A stretch of DNA of 64,000 nucleotides, from the NCBI GenBank assembly GCA_963821235.1, contig CAWGCS010000002.1, forward strand, positions 62,001 through 126,000, given 5' to 3'. A program made the position numbers and the translations under genes. This document shows, in pieces, positions 35,886 to 44,929 of the stretch. The DNA is from CTSoil-043 sp963821235 (GTDB lineage Bacteria > Chloroflexota > Limnocylindria > Limnocylindrales > CSP1-4). Under the pieces are notes generated by a model. It was not told where the DNA came from. It ran no database searches and saw only the letters and a list, made by a program, of their open reading frames with translations. The first letter of the stretch is position 1; the number at the start of each line of letters is the position of its first letter.

Positions 35886-35928
35886 GCGGGCCGGCGGACG
35901 GTCCGGGCCACTTCCAGGCCGCGGCCGG

Positions 35929-35943
35929 CGGCCGTTCCGGCCG
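35929..35943 (-). terminator. Stem-loop downstream of the MFS gene
   Basis: CGGCCG-TTC-CGGCCG is a perfect 6-bp stem with a 3-nt loop, 28 bp behind the MFS stop codon and before thyX on the same strand. No T-tract; tentative. Confidence 0.3.
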
Positions 35944-35970
35944 GTGCCGCCCGGCCGAGATGGTCGCTCG

Positions 35971-37323
35971 TCAGGCCGCGACGTGCTCGACGACGGCCCG
36001 CTGGCGCGCCTCCACCGGCCCGAACCAGCGCCAGTAGAGCCACGTGCCGGTCGAGTAGAGGACGACGATCGTGACGAAGTTGATCGCGTAGCCGGCCGCG
36101 AAGCCGAGCGTGCCCTGGAGGACGCTGTACCAGGGACCGGCGATGACCCAGCCCAGCGACCAGAGGAGGCTCCCGGTCGCCGCGTAGGTGGCCCGCTCAG
36201 CCGCGGGGAGCTGCTCCATGGCGAAGGCGTTGGCGATCGGGTTGCCCGCGTTCATGAGGGAGTTGCGGACCGCCATCGCCACGATCACGGTCCACAGGAT
36301 CGGGCTGAATCCCAGGACCACCAGGAAGGGGATGCTGGCGCCCTGCATCAGGACCACCGAGCCCACCTTGCCGAAGCGACGGGCGAGGGCCGGCTGGACG
36401 AGGATGGCGATCGCGGTCCCCAGGCTGGTGACGGCGAACACGACGTTGAGGGCGGCGAGGTCCAGCCCGAACTTGCCCTCGATGAAGACGTTCAGGAAGG
36501 GAATCACCTGGCCGGCGCCGAGCGCGATGAGGAAGCCGGGGATGAGCAGGCGCCAGAAGGTGCGCGGGTCGGCAGGGCGGGGGATCCCGAGGCGGGCGGA
36601 GCGTCGCGCCGGCGCAGGGTGGTCAGGGCGGGCGGCGATCGGCTCTCCCGCCCAGGCGTCGGCCGGCCGCTGCTCCAGCGTCCGCCATTCGCGGTGCCGG
36701 CGTGGGCGGTCGTCACGCATCGCCAGGACGGTGAGGGTGGCGAGCCCGGCGGCGACGGCCATGATCACGAGGAGGACCCGGTAGACCGCCGGATCGTCGG
36801 CACCGAGGCCGGTGGAGCCGCCCACAATCGCGGCGATCGCCCCGCCCACCAGGGCCGCCCCGACGTTGGTGACGTTCGAGATGGCGAACTGGAGGCTGAA
36901 CAGCTCCGAGCGGTGCTCCGGCCGGCTGCGCTCCATGAGGAGCGGCGACTGGACGACGAAGAACGCCTGGTTGGCGGCCCCCACCACGGCGGCCATCAGC
37001 AGCAGCGCCGCGGGGGCCGTGGTGACGAGGAGCCCCAGCACACCGAGCGTGGCGCCGCCCGTGCCGAGGGCCAGCACCAGGCGCCGCCCGATCCGGTCGG
37101 ACAGGATGCTGGCCGGGAACGCGCCGATCGCGCCGGCGGCGGAGCTCGCCGTCGCCGCGATCCCGATGAAGGCGTTGTCGAAGCCGAGCGCGCCGAGGTA
37201 GAGGTAGAAGTCCACCCACCAGAGGCTGAGGCAGACCCCGTAGACGAGGGTCGTGAAGAGGAAGATCCGGGCGTCGCGCTCGAAGCCGGTGAAGCTTCGG
37301 ACGTAGCGCCGCAGCGCCGTCAC
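35971..37323 (-). CDS. MFS transporter, 12 helices
   Basis: 450 aa from GTG 37323. Further upstream the frame becomes Arg/Pro-rich and is not protein-like, so I chose the GTG before TALRRYVRSFTGFERDARI. About 12 hydrophobic helices; the loop SDRIGRRLVLALG between helices 2 and 3 is the MFS signature. A hydrophilic loop of about 75 residues separates the halves. Substrate unknown; the pattern resembles drug/sugar efflux members rather than nutrient symporters. Confidence 0.85.
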   Translation of the reverse strand: MTALRRYVRSFTGFERDARIFLFTTLVYGVCLSLWWVDFYLYLGALGFDNAFIGIAATASSAAGAIGAFPASILSDRIGRRLVLALGTGGATLGVLGLLVTTAPAALLLMAAVVGAANQAFFVVQSPLLMERSRPEHRSELFSLQFAISNVTNVGAALVGGAIAAIVGGSTGLGADDPAVYRVLLVIMAVAAGLATLTVLAMRDDRPRRHREWRTLEQRPADAWAGEPIAARPDHPAPARRSARLGIPRPADPRTFWRLLIPGFLIALGAGQVIPFLNVFIEGKFGLDLAALNVVFAVTSLGTAIAILVQPALARRFGKVGSVVLMQGASIPFLVVLGFSPILWTVIVAMAVRNSLMNAGNPIANAFAMEQLPAAERATYAATGSLLWSLGWVIAGPWYSVLQGTLGFAAGYAINFVTIVVLYSTGTWLYWRWFGPVEARQRAVVEHVAA

Positions 37324-37511
37324 GCCTCGCGGGGCGAGGACGGCCTGCCCGCCGGCGGCCGGGTCGCGGGCACGATCGCGTCGGGGGCGGGAGCGCAGGG
37401 CACGGGTCGGAGGGCGGCGATGCCGCCGGGGGCAGCCTCCACGCGGCCATGGTAGCGCCCGCGGCGGCCGCGCCGGGCGGTCCCGCCGCCCTCTCGGCCC
37501 GCGTCGCCGCA

Positions 37512-37541
37512 TTGACGGTGCGCGGCGGGGCCCCGTAGGGT
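37512..37541 (+). promoter_or_regulatory. Promoter of the LysE-family gene (leaderless)
   Basis: TTGACG (37512-37517) and TAGGGT (37536-37541) are 18 bp apart, and the GTG start is 6 nt further on at 37548. This is the clearest -35/-10/start arrangement of the window. Confidence 0.55.
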
Positions 37542-37547
37542 TCGCCG

Positions 37548-38225
37548 GTGATCGCGGCGTTCCTGGCTGGTGCGGCGGCTGGCTACGGCATCGCCATCCC
37601 CGTCGGCGCCATCGCCATCCTGATCGTGGAGACCGGGCTCCGGCGCGGGTTCCGCCTGGCCGCCTCGGCCGGCGCCGGAGCGGCCACCGCCGACGGTGTG
37701 TACGCCCTGGTGGCGGCTTCCTTCGGGGCTGCCCTGGCCTCCATCCTGGCCCCCGTCGAGCGGCCCTTGCGGATCGTGGCCGTCGTCGTCCTGGTTGCCA
37801 TCGCCCTCCGGGGCCTGGCCGGGATCCGGCGAGCCGCCGGCTCGCTCCCCGAGGCCGACGCGCCCGCGGGACCGACGGCCGGGAGCGGGAATGCCTCCTC
37901 CGCGATCCAGGCGCCCGTCGTCGGCGGCTCGGCCGGGCGGACGTTCGCCGCCTTCCTGGGCCTCACCTTGCTGAACCCGGTGACCGTGACCTACTTCGCC
38001 GCCCTCATCCTGGGCCTCGCCGCCACGGGCGCGGGCACGGCCGAGAAGGCGGCATTCGTGGGCGGCGCCTTCCTCGCCTCGCTGTCATGGCAGACGCTGC
38101 TGGCGGCCGTCGGCGCCTTCCTCCACCGGCGGCTCCCCGCCGGCCTCCGGGCGGGCGTCGTCCTGCTGGGCAACGGGATCATCCTCGCCTTCGCCGTGGC
38201 CATCGGCGCCGCCCTGCTCGCCTGA
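37548..38225 (+). CDS. LysE/RhtB family exporter
   Basis: 225 aa with about six hydrophobic helices. The N-terminus (FLAGAAAGYGIAIPVGAIAI, then ETGLRRGFRLAASAGAGAAT) matches the LysE pattern of a Gly/Pro-rich first helix and a short basic loop. LTLLNPVTVTYFAAL is the second family landmark. It probably exports an amino acid or related small solute. Expressed alone from a leaderless promoter; it converges with the cyclase gene. Confidence 0.85.
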   Translation: MIAAFLAGAAAGYGIAIPVGAIAILIVETGLRRGFRLAASAGAGAATADGVYALVAASFGAALASILAPVERPLRIVAVVVLVAIALRGLAGIRRAAGSLPEADAPAGPTAGSGNASSAIQAPVVGGSAGRTFAAFLGLTLLNPVTVTYFAALILGLAATGAGTAEKAAFVGGAFLASLSWQTLLAAVGAFLHRRLPAGLRAGVVLLGNGIILAFAVAIGAALLA

Positions 38226-38258
38226 CCGGCAGCCAGCCGCCGCCCGCGGCGAGCGAGG

Positions 38259-41099
38259 TCAGCGTCCGCCGAAGGGGTCGGCCTCGCGGAGCGCGAAGGC
38301 GACCACGTCCGCCAGCGGCAGGGCGGCGCCCTCGGCCGCCAGGCGATCGAGGTCCGCCGGGGGGATCGCCCGCCGCGGGCCGTACGGCAGCAGCTGGAAG
38401 ATCGTCTCGTCCCAGCGGGCCAGCCCGGTGCCGCTCGCCCGCTCCAGCTGGCGGGCGGCCCCCCACAGCCGGCCGGCCCGGACCGGATCGCCGCGGGCGA
38501 CGCCGATCGCCGCCTGGGCGTCGAGGGCGAGGGTCACCCCGCCCACGTCACCGGCCTCGCGGAAGTGCCGGAGGGCGTGGTCGGAGGCCGTGGCCGCCTC
38601 GTCGATGCGGTGCGTGGAGAGATACGTCACGCTCAGCATGTGGAGCGACCAGGCCTCCATGGTCCGGTGGCCGGCCGCGCGGTGGAGCTCGAGCGCGCGA
38701 CTGAACCACGGCTCGGCGTCGGCCGGCCTGTCGCCGTAGATCTCGAATCCGCCCAGGCCCCACATGACGTTGGCTTCGCCGGTCTCGTCCCCGAGCTCCC
38801 GGTAGATCGCCAGCGCCTCCTCCATCATCCCGACGCTCTCGGCCCGGCTGAGCGGGTCCTCGCCGCGGTCCCAGAGGATCGCCGCGACGGTCACGAAGGC
38901 CCGGTTGTAGAGGGCGTTCGCCAGCTCCCGCAGCTCCTCGGGCGAGTCGTCCGACCGGTGCTCGCGCCAGACCGCGAGGGCGGCGTCGTACCAGCGGGCG
39001 GCCGCCGGCGTGTCGGCCTGCCAGTAGGCGACCCCGCCGAACGTCTCGGCGAACCTGGCCCGGTCCGCTGGCGAGAGGTCCCAGCCCTGGGCGGCCATCC
39101 GCTCGAGGTCCCGGCGCGCCTCGACCAGGTGACCGCGCTGCTGCCAGAAGCGCCACAGCGCGTAGGCCAGGCAGACGGCCAGCTGCGGTGCGGGGCGCTC
39201 GATGGCCCACGAGATCGCGGCCCGGAGGTTGTCGTGGTCTCTCTCGAGGTGGTCGAGCCATTGCCGCTGCTCCGCGCCCTGGAGGAGGGGAGCCGACCGC
39301 TCGGCAAGGTCCAGGAAGATCTGCGCGTGGGCCGCCGCCACCGTGCCGCCGTCGCCTGCCGCCTCGAGCATCTCGGCGGCGAACTCGCGGATCGACTCGA
39401 AGACGTCGAAGCGGGGCGTGCCGCCGTCCTCGTCCACGCTCCGGATGAGGCTCTGGTCCACGAGGGCCGCGAGCCCGTCGAGGATGTCGAGGTCGCGACC
39501 GCCCACGGCGCCTGCGAGCGCCTCGGCCGCCTCGAGGTGCCATCCCCCGCGGAAGACCGAGAGCAGGGCGAGGAGGCGGCGGAGGTCGTCGTCGAGCAGC
39601 TCGTAGCTCCAGGCGATCGCGCCGCGCAGTGTCCGCTGGCGGTCCGGCAGGTCGCGGGCGCTGGAGGTCAGGATGCCGAGCTGGTTCTCCAGCCGGCCAA
39701 GGATCTGGTCCGGCGTGAGGAGCTTGACCCGCGCTGCCGCCAGCTCGATCGCCAGCGGCATGCCGTGCAGCCGGGCGCAGATCCCGGCGACGGCGGGGGC
39801 GTTCTCGTTGGTGACCGCAAAGCCCGGCCGGACGGCGACCGCGCGGGCGATGAAGAGGCGGACCGCCTCGTACTGGCCCAGGGTATCCGCGCTCGGATGG
39901 CGCAGGGCGGCGGGCAGGCTCTCGAGCTCGACGGGGGAGAGGCGGCTCGTGTCGGGCGGGCTCGGCAGGCCCGGCACCACGTACTCCTGCTCGCCGGAGA
40001 TGCGCAGGACGGCCCGGCTGGTCACGACGACGGTCATCAAGGGACATGCCCGCAGGAGCTCGCCGACGCCGGCCGCCGCAGCGACCACCTGCTCGAAGTT
40101 GTCGAGCACGACCAACATCCGCTTCTGGCCGATCGCCTCGGCCAGCGACTGGAGGGCCGTCTCCGTCCCCCGCTCCACGACGCCGATCGTCCGGGCGACC
40201 GTGGAGAGGACGAGGGCCGGGTCCGTGATCGGCTCGAGGGCGACGAACCAGACGCCGTCGGGGTACCCGTCGGCGACGGCCGCCACGAGCTGCAGGGCGA
40301 GCCGGGTCTTGCCCGTCCCGCCGGGGCCGGTGAGCGTCAGCAGGCGGGTGGTGGCGAGGAGGTCGGCCGCCCGGGCGAGCTCCCGCTCGCGCCCCACGAA
40401 CGAGGTGAGCTGGGTGGGGAGGTTGTTGGGACGGGCGTCGAGGGAGCGAACCGTCGCGAAGTCGGCCGGAAGGCCGTCGATCACGACCTGGGCCAGGCGC
40501 TCGGGCCGGAGGTCCTTGAGGCGGTGCTCCCCGAGGTCACGGAGGGTGACGCCCGCCGGCAGCGCGTCGCCGGCGAGGGAGCGGGTCGTGTCCGAGAGGA
40601 GGACCTGACCGCCGTTCGCCGCCGCGGCGATCCGTGCCGCCCGGTGGACGTCGTGGCCGACGTAGGAGCCGTCCCGGTCGACGACCCCTTCGCCGGTGTG
40701 GAGCCCCATCCGGACCCGGATGACGGCGTCGGCTGGCCACGGCTCGGCGGCAAGGTCGCGCTGGGCGGCGACGGTGGCGGCGAGCGCAGCCGGCGCGCGG
40801 ACGAAGGCGGCGAAGAAGCCGTCGCCCTCCGTCTGGACCTCGATGCCGTCGTGCGCCGCCAGGGCGGCCCGGATGATCGCCCGGTGGCGGTCGAGCAGCG
40901 CCGGCCATCGGTCGCCGAGGCCACGAACCAGGCGCGTGGAGCCCTCGATGTCGGTGAACAGGAAGGTCAGGGTCCCGGTCGGGAGGGCCGGCCGCGGGGC
41001 GCCGCCGGGGGAAGACGATGAGGCGGGGCGCACCTCGTCGCCCGGGCGCGGATCGGGCTCCGGCCGGGACGTGGTCGGGGGACGCTCGGGGCCGTCCAC
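38259..41099 (-). CDS. Class III nucleotide cyclase fused to NTPase and helical repeats
   Basis: About 946 aa if GTG 41099 is used (GTG 41033 is the alternative, near the cyclase domain). Residues 43-210 form a class III cyclase: metal Asp D50 in FTDIEGST and D93 in TEGDGFFAAF. The transition-state Asn is H152 (DVHRAARIA) with R156 kept, and the purine Lys position is Gln. Residues about 230-560 are an NB-ARC-like NTPase (Walker A GPGGTGKT 258-265, Walker B MLVVLDNFEQV). Residues about 640-930 are TPR-like helices. This architecture is common as a stand-alone signal protein, often without known ligand. It lies 31 bp after the cyclic-nucleotide-binding kinase gene, so product and sensor may be linked. 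Confidence 0.8.
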   Translation of the reverse strand: MDGPERPPTTSRPEPDPRPGDEVRPASSSSPGGAPRPALPTGTLTFLFTDIEGSTRLVRGLGDRWPALLDRHRAIIRAALAAHDGIEVQTEGDGFFAAFVRAPAALAATVAAQRDLAAEPWPADAVIRVRMGLHTGEGVVDRDGSYVGHDVHRAARIAAAANGGQVLLSDTTRSLAGDALPAGVTLRDLGEHRLKDLRPERLAQVVIDGLPADFATVRSLDARPNNLPTQLTSFVGRERELARAADLLATTRLLTLTGPGGTGKTRLALQLVAAVADGYPDGVWFVALEPITDPALVLSTVARTIGVVERGTETALQSLAEAIGQKRMLVVLDNFEQVVAAAAGVGELLRACPLMTVVVTSRAVLRISGEQEYVVPGLPSPPDTSRLSPVELESLPAALRHPSADTLGQYEAVRLFIARAVAVRPGFAVTNENAPAVAGICARLHGMPLAIELAAARVKLLTPDQILGRLENQLGILTSSARDLPDRQRTLRGAIAWSYELLDDDLRRLLALLSVFRGGWHLEAAEALAGAVGGRDLDILDGLAALVDQSLIRSVDEDGGTPRFDVFESIREFAAEMLEAAGDGGTVAAAHAQIFLDLAERSAPLLQGAEQRQWLDHLERDHDNLRAAISWAIERPAPQLAVCLAYALWRFWQQRGHLVEARRDLERMAAQGWDLSPADRARFAETFGGVAYWQADTPAAARWYDAALAVWREHRSDDSPEELRELANALYNRAFVTVAAILWDRGEDPLSRAESVGMMEEALAIYRELGDETGEANVMWGLGGFEIYGDRPADAEPWFSRALELHRAAGHRTMEAWSLHMLSVTYLSTHRIDEAATASDHALRHFREAGDVGGVTLALDAQAAIGVARGDPVRAGRLWGAARQLERASGTGLARWDETIFQLLPYGPRRAIPPADLDRLAAEGAALPLADVVAFALREADPFGGR

Positions 41100-41130
41100 G
41101 CGCGGATGCTGCGGTCCCGGCGCGACCCTG

Positions 41131-43131
41131 TCAACGGGAGGGCATCGGCAGGCGGGCCGGCAGCGCGACCCGGAAGCAGGTCCGGCCGGGCTCGGCGGAG
41201 ACCAGGTCGAGGTGGCCGCCGTGCCGCTCGACGATGGAGCGCGAGATGTGGAGGCCCAGGCCGGTCCCCCGACCGACCTCCTTCGTGGTGAAGAAGGGGT
41301 CGAAGACGTGCGCCCGGCGCTCCTCCTGGATGCCCGGGCCGCTGTCGCAGACCTCGACGATGACACCCTCGTCGGCGGTCGCGGCTGTGACTGCGATCGC
41401 CAGCTCGCCGGAGCCGGCCATCGCGTCGATGGCGTTGTCGATGAGGTTCGTCCAGACCTGGTTGAGCTCGCCGCCATAGGCCTCGATGGAGGGCAGGCCG
41501 TCCGCATACGCCCGGCGGATCGTCACGCCGGCCTTCCACTTGGAGCGGAGGATGACCAGCGTGTGCTCGATGCCCGACGTCACGACGACGCGCTGGACCG
41601 AGGCCCGGTCGAGGTAGGTGTACTCGCGCACGGCGCCCACGATCTCCGAGATCCGGCCGGCCGCGATCCCCACCTCGGCCAGGAGCTGGCGGACGAGGGC
41701 GGCCGCCGCCAGCCAGGCGGCCACCACGAGGCGTGCCTCGTCGAGCTCGAACGGGGCGAGGAGGTCGTCGAGCTCGTTGCCGTCCCAGCCCAGGGCGACG
41801 AGCGCGGCGGCCGGCTCGTCGGGACCGGCCATGCCCAGGCGGGCCAGGAGCGTCGCGACCGCGTCGCGGCGATCCGCCGCCTCCAGCGGGTCGATGACGG
41901 GCGGGTCGGCGGCCCGCCGGGCCACCTCGTCGCGGAGGGCGTCGAGGAGCTCCGCTGCGAGCGGCGCGGCGACAGGCCCCTCCGCCGCCGCGAGGGCGCC
42001 GACGGCCATCGAGGCGCGATCCCATTCGTCGAGGGCGTCCTGCAGGCGGCGGGCGCTGCTGCGGGCCGCGGCGGCGGGGTTGTTCAGCTCGTGGGCGAGG
42101 CCCGCGGCGAGCGTCCCGAGCGAGGCCAGGCGCTCCTGCTCCTGGACCGATGCCTCCATGCCCCGCAGGCGGGCGGCGACCGTGCCGACGAGCGATCGCA
42201 GCACGCCCGGCTCCCTGGCCATGACGTCGAAGAGGTCATCGCGCCCGAGGCGCAGGACGCGGGCCACGCTCCTCGCCCGAACGGTCGCCCGCCGGACGCC
42301 GCCCTCGAGGACGGCGATCTCGCCCTGCACGGCGCCTGGCCCCACCGTGTTCAGGCGCATCTCGCTGGCCCCGGCCCGCTTGGTGACCGTGAGCTCGCCG
42401 TCGAGGACGACATAGAGGGCGTCGCCAGGGTCCCCTTCGGCCACCAGGATCTCCCCGGGCTGCAGGGTGACCTCGGTCGCGGCGGCACGGACCCGGGCCA
42501 GCTCCACCGGGGCGAGCCCGGAGAAGAGGGCGACCCGCCCGAGCGGATCGTCGACGGCTGTCGCCAGCTCGTCGCCGTCGCCGGGGACCAGCGCGTACAT
42601 CACCGCATCGACCGCCTGTCCGCGGTGCTGGAGGTAGTGGCGCAGGATCCCCTCGCGGCGGAAGCCGGCCCGCAGGGCGACGCGACCGGACGCGTCGTTG
42701 CCGACGAGGGTGAGCAGCTCCAGCCGGTCGAGGCCAGGGTCGCCGAGCGCCCAGCCGGCGAGCAGCCGGACGGCCCGCGTGGCGAGCCCCCGACCGCGCG
42801 CCCGAGGCGCCAGCCAGTAGCCCACCGCGGCCCGGCCCGGCCCGCTCCCGCCATGGAGGCCGATCATTCCGGCGAGGGCTCCCGTCGCCCGCTCCTCGAT
42901 GGCGAAGCTGGCGTCCCCGCCACTCGCCCAGCCTTCGGCGACGCTCTCTAGGAAGGCGCGCGCGTCGGCGACCGTATAGGGGACCGGGACGGGGATCCAG
43001 CGGGCGATCTCCGGGTCGGCGCAGGCCTCCGCGATAGGCGGCACATCGGCCTCGCGGGGGAGGCGCAGCAGCACGACGTCGTCGGTCAGTGGCGGATCAG
43101 GGGGCACCCGCGCCGGGCGCTCGGCGGTCAC
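41131..43131 (-). CDS. GNAT acetyltransferase / cyclic-nucleotide-binding / histidine kinase fusion
   Basis: 666 aa. Residues 18-185 form a GNAT domain of the RimJ/L type with the acetyl-CoA loop ARGRGLAT (111-118). Residues about 203-318 form a cNMP-binding domain (LFSGLAPVELARV, LQPGEILVAEGDPGDALYVV, GEIAVLEGGVRRAT). Residues 333-666 form a histidine kinase: H347 in LAAGLAHELNNP, N-box LNQVWTNLIDNAIDAM, DSGPGI and FDPFFTTKEVGRGTGLGL. No membrane segment. It is 9 bp from the receiver-fusion gene, its likely phosphorylation target. The kinase-cNMP pairing is known near such receivers; the GNAT addition looks unusual. The acetylation target is unknown. Confidence 0.88.
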   Translation of the reverse strand: MTAERPARVPPDPPLTDDVVLLRLPREADVPPIAEACADPEIARWIPVPVPYTVADARAFLESVAEGWASGGDASFAIEERATGALAGMIGLHGGSGPGRAAVGYWLAPRARGRGLATRAVRLLAGWALGDPGLDRLELLTLVGNDASGRVALRAGFRREGILRHYLQHRGQAVDAVMYALVPGDGDELATAVDDPLGRVALFSGLAPVELARVRAAATEVTLQPGEILVAEGDPGDALYVVLDGELTVTKRAGASEMRLNTVGPGAVQGEIAVLEGGVRRATVRARSVARVLRLGRDDLFDVMAREPGVLRSLVGTVAARLRGMEASVQEQERLASLGTLAAGLAHELNNPAAAARSSARRLQDALDEWDRASMAVGALAAAEGPVAAPLAAELLDALRDEVARRAADPPVIDPLEAADRRDAVATLLARLGMAGPDEPAAALVALGWDGNELDDLLAPFELDEARLVVAAWLAAAALVRQLLAEVGIAAGRISEIVGAVREYTYLDRASVQRVVVTSGIEHTLVILRSKWKAGVTIRRAYADGLPSIEAYGGELNQVWTNLIDNAIDAMAGSGELAIAVTAATADEGVIVEVCDSGPGIQEERRAHVFDPFFTTKEVGRGTGLGLHISRSIVERHGGHLDLVSAEPGRTCFRVALPARLPMPSR

Positions 43132-43140
43132 GGTCGCCCG

Positions 43141-44805
43141 TCAGAGCCCGGCGAGGTGCTGGTGGACGAACTGGACGGCCATGGCGCCCTCGCCGACACC
43201 GGAGGCGATGCGCTTGACGGAGCGGCTGCGGACGTCGCCGGCGGCGAAGATGCCAGGCACGCTCGTCTCCAGGAGGAAGGGCTCGCGGGCCAGCGGCCAG
43301 CCGGGGACGCGGCCGTCGCTCGCCCGCCCGAGGGCGGGACCCGTGACCAGAAAGCCGGCGGCGTCGCGTTCCACGAGGCCCGCCAGCCACTCGGTGCGGG
43401 GGAGGGCCCCGATGAACAGGAAGAGCGCGTCGGCCGCCCGCTCCTCGACCGTTCCGGACGCCGCGTCCTCGATCGTGATCGCCTCGAGGCTGTCCGACCC
43501 CCGGACGGCCGCCACGGCGGCATTGAGGCGGATCTCGACGTTCGGGCGGGCCCGCAGCTGGTCCACGAGGTAGGCGCTCATCCCGGCCTCGACCCGGCCG
43601 CTCCTGACGAGGAGCAGCACAGCGTCGGCGAACTGCGACAGGTAGACCGCCGCCTGGCCGGCCGAGTTGCCCCCGCCGACGACCACGACGCGCTGGCCGC
43701 GACAGGCCAGCGCCTCCGTGATCGCGGCGCCGTAGAAGATGCCGACCCCGACGAGCGGCTCGATGCCGGCGACGTCGAGGCGACGGTACTGGACGCCGGT
43801 CGCCACGAGGAGCGCCTCGCAGCCGACCTCGCTCGCGTCGTCGAGCACGACGATCCGGTAGCGGTCCTCGATCCGCAGGGCCGTCGCCTCGCGGGTGGCC
43901 AGGATCTCCGCCCCGAGGCGGCTCGCCTGGGCGACGGCACGCCGCGTGAGGTCGGCCCCGCTGAGGCCGGCCGGGAAGCCAAGGTAGTTCTCGATCCGCG
44001 ACGTCGTGCCCGCCTGCCCGCCCGGCGCCTCGCGCTCGACGAGCAGGGTGCGCAGCCCCTCCGAGGCGCCGTAGACGGCGGCGGCTAGGCCGGCCGGGCC
44101 GCCTCCCACGATGACCAGGTCGTAGGTCGGGAGGCCGGCCCGCGTCCGAAGGCCGAGCTTGGCCGCGATCTCCGCGTTGGACGGCGCGAGGAGGTGGGAC
44201 CCGTCGGGGAAGACGAGGAGGGGCGCGCGGCCCGGCTCCACGGCGGCGGCCTCCACGAGGCGCTCGGCCTCGGGGTCGGCCTCGACGTCCACCCACCGAT
44301 AGGGGACCAGGTTGCGGGCGAGGAAGTCCTTGATCTCGTGGGCCCGCGCCGACCAGCGATGGCCGACCAGGCGGATCCCCTCGAAGGGCGGCCGGAAGGT
44401 CGCCCGCCAGTCCGCCAGCAGGTCGTCGAGGACCGGGAAGAGCCGCTCCTCCGGCGGGTCCCACGGCTTCTGGAGGTACTGGTCCAGGCGGATCTCGTTG
44501 ATCGCCCGGATGGCCACGTCGGTGTCGGCGTAGGCCGTCAGGAGCACCCGACGGGCATCGGGGGCCAGCTCGATCGCCGCGGCCAGGAGCTCGATCCCGG
44601 TCATCCCCGGCATCCGCTGGTCCACGAGCAGGAGGGCGATCGGGGTCTCGCGGAGGGTGAGCCGGCGGATCACGTCGAGGGCGGCCGCGCCGGAGTCTGC
44701 GGCGACGATCGTGTAGTCGGTCCCCAGGTGGCCGCGGAGCTCGCGCTCGACGGCGCGCAGGACGGCCGGCTCGTCGTCGACGACCAGGATGACCGGGTTG
44801 GCCAT
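43141..44805 (-). CDS. Receiver / glutaredoxin-like / thioredoxin-reductase-like fusion
   Basis: 554 aa. Residues 4-132 are a receiver domain with phospho-acceptor D62 (LLLVDQRMPGM) and the conserved K113 in LQKPW. Residues about 143-215 have a glutaredoxin-like pattern but WSAR (151-154) where the redox CxxC would be. Residues 228-554 are a thioredoxin-reductase fold: FAD loop GGGPAG (234-239), NADPH loop GGGNSAG (377-383) and GIFAAGDVR. The CxxC site reads YGAA (about 358-361). Only two cysteines exist (C329, C368), far apart in sequence. It cannot run normal dithiol chemistry; it may sense or oxidise NADPH via FAD under control of phosphorylation. First gene of the signalling operon. Confidence 0.88.
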   Translation of the reverse strand: MANPVILVVDDEPAVLRAVERELRGHLGTDYTIVAADSGAAALDVIRRLTLRETPIALLLVDQRMPGMTGIELLAAAIELAPDARRVLLTAYADTDVAIRAINEIRLDQYLQKPWDPPEERLFPVLDDLLADWRATFRPPFEGIRLVGHRWSARAHEIKDFLARNLVPYRWVDVEADPEAERLVEAAAVEPGRAPLLVFPDGSHLLAPSNAEIAAKLGLRTRAGLPTYDLVIVGGGPAGLAAAVYGASEGLRTLLVEREAPGGQAGTTSRIENYLGFPAGLSGADLTRRAVAQASRLGAEILATREATALRIEDRYRIVVLDDASEVGCEALLVATGVQYRRLDVAGIEPLVGVGIFYGAAITEALACRGQRVVVVGGGNSAGQAAVYLSQFADAVLLLVRSGRVEAGMSAYLVDQLRARPNVEIRLNAAVAAVRGSDSLEAITIEDAASGTVEERAADALFLFIGALPRTEWLAGLVERDAAGFLVTGPALGRASDGRVPGWPLAREPFLLETSVPGIFAAGDVRSRSVKRIASGVGEGAMAVQFVHQHLAGL

Positions 44806-44876
44806 GGCGCGCGGCTCCTCCTCGCCGGGTCGCCCGCGCGCCCCTCGCGTGCGGCCCCGGGGACCGGCGGCGCGCC

Positions 44877-44882
44877 TAGACT
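44877..44882 (+). promoter_or_regulatory. -10 element of the CocE/NonD gene
   Basis: TAGACT predicts transcription from about 44889 and a 40-nt leader. GGAGGG near 44918-44923 then serves as ribosome binding site for the ATG at 44930. Confidence 0.35.
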
Positions 44883-44929
44883 AGCGGACGGCGACCGCCG
44901 CAGCGAGAGGTCGCCGGCGGAGGGCGCGG

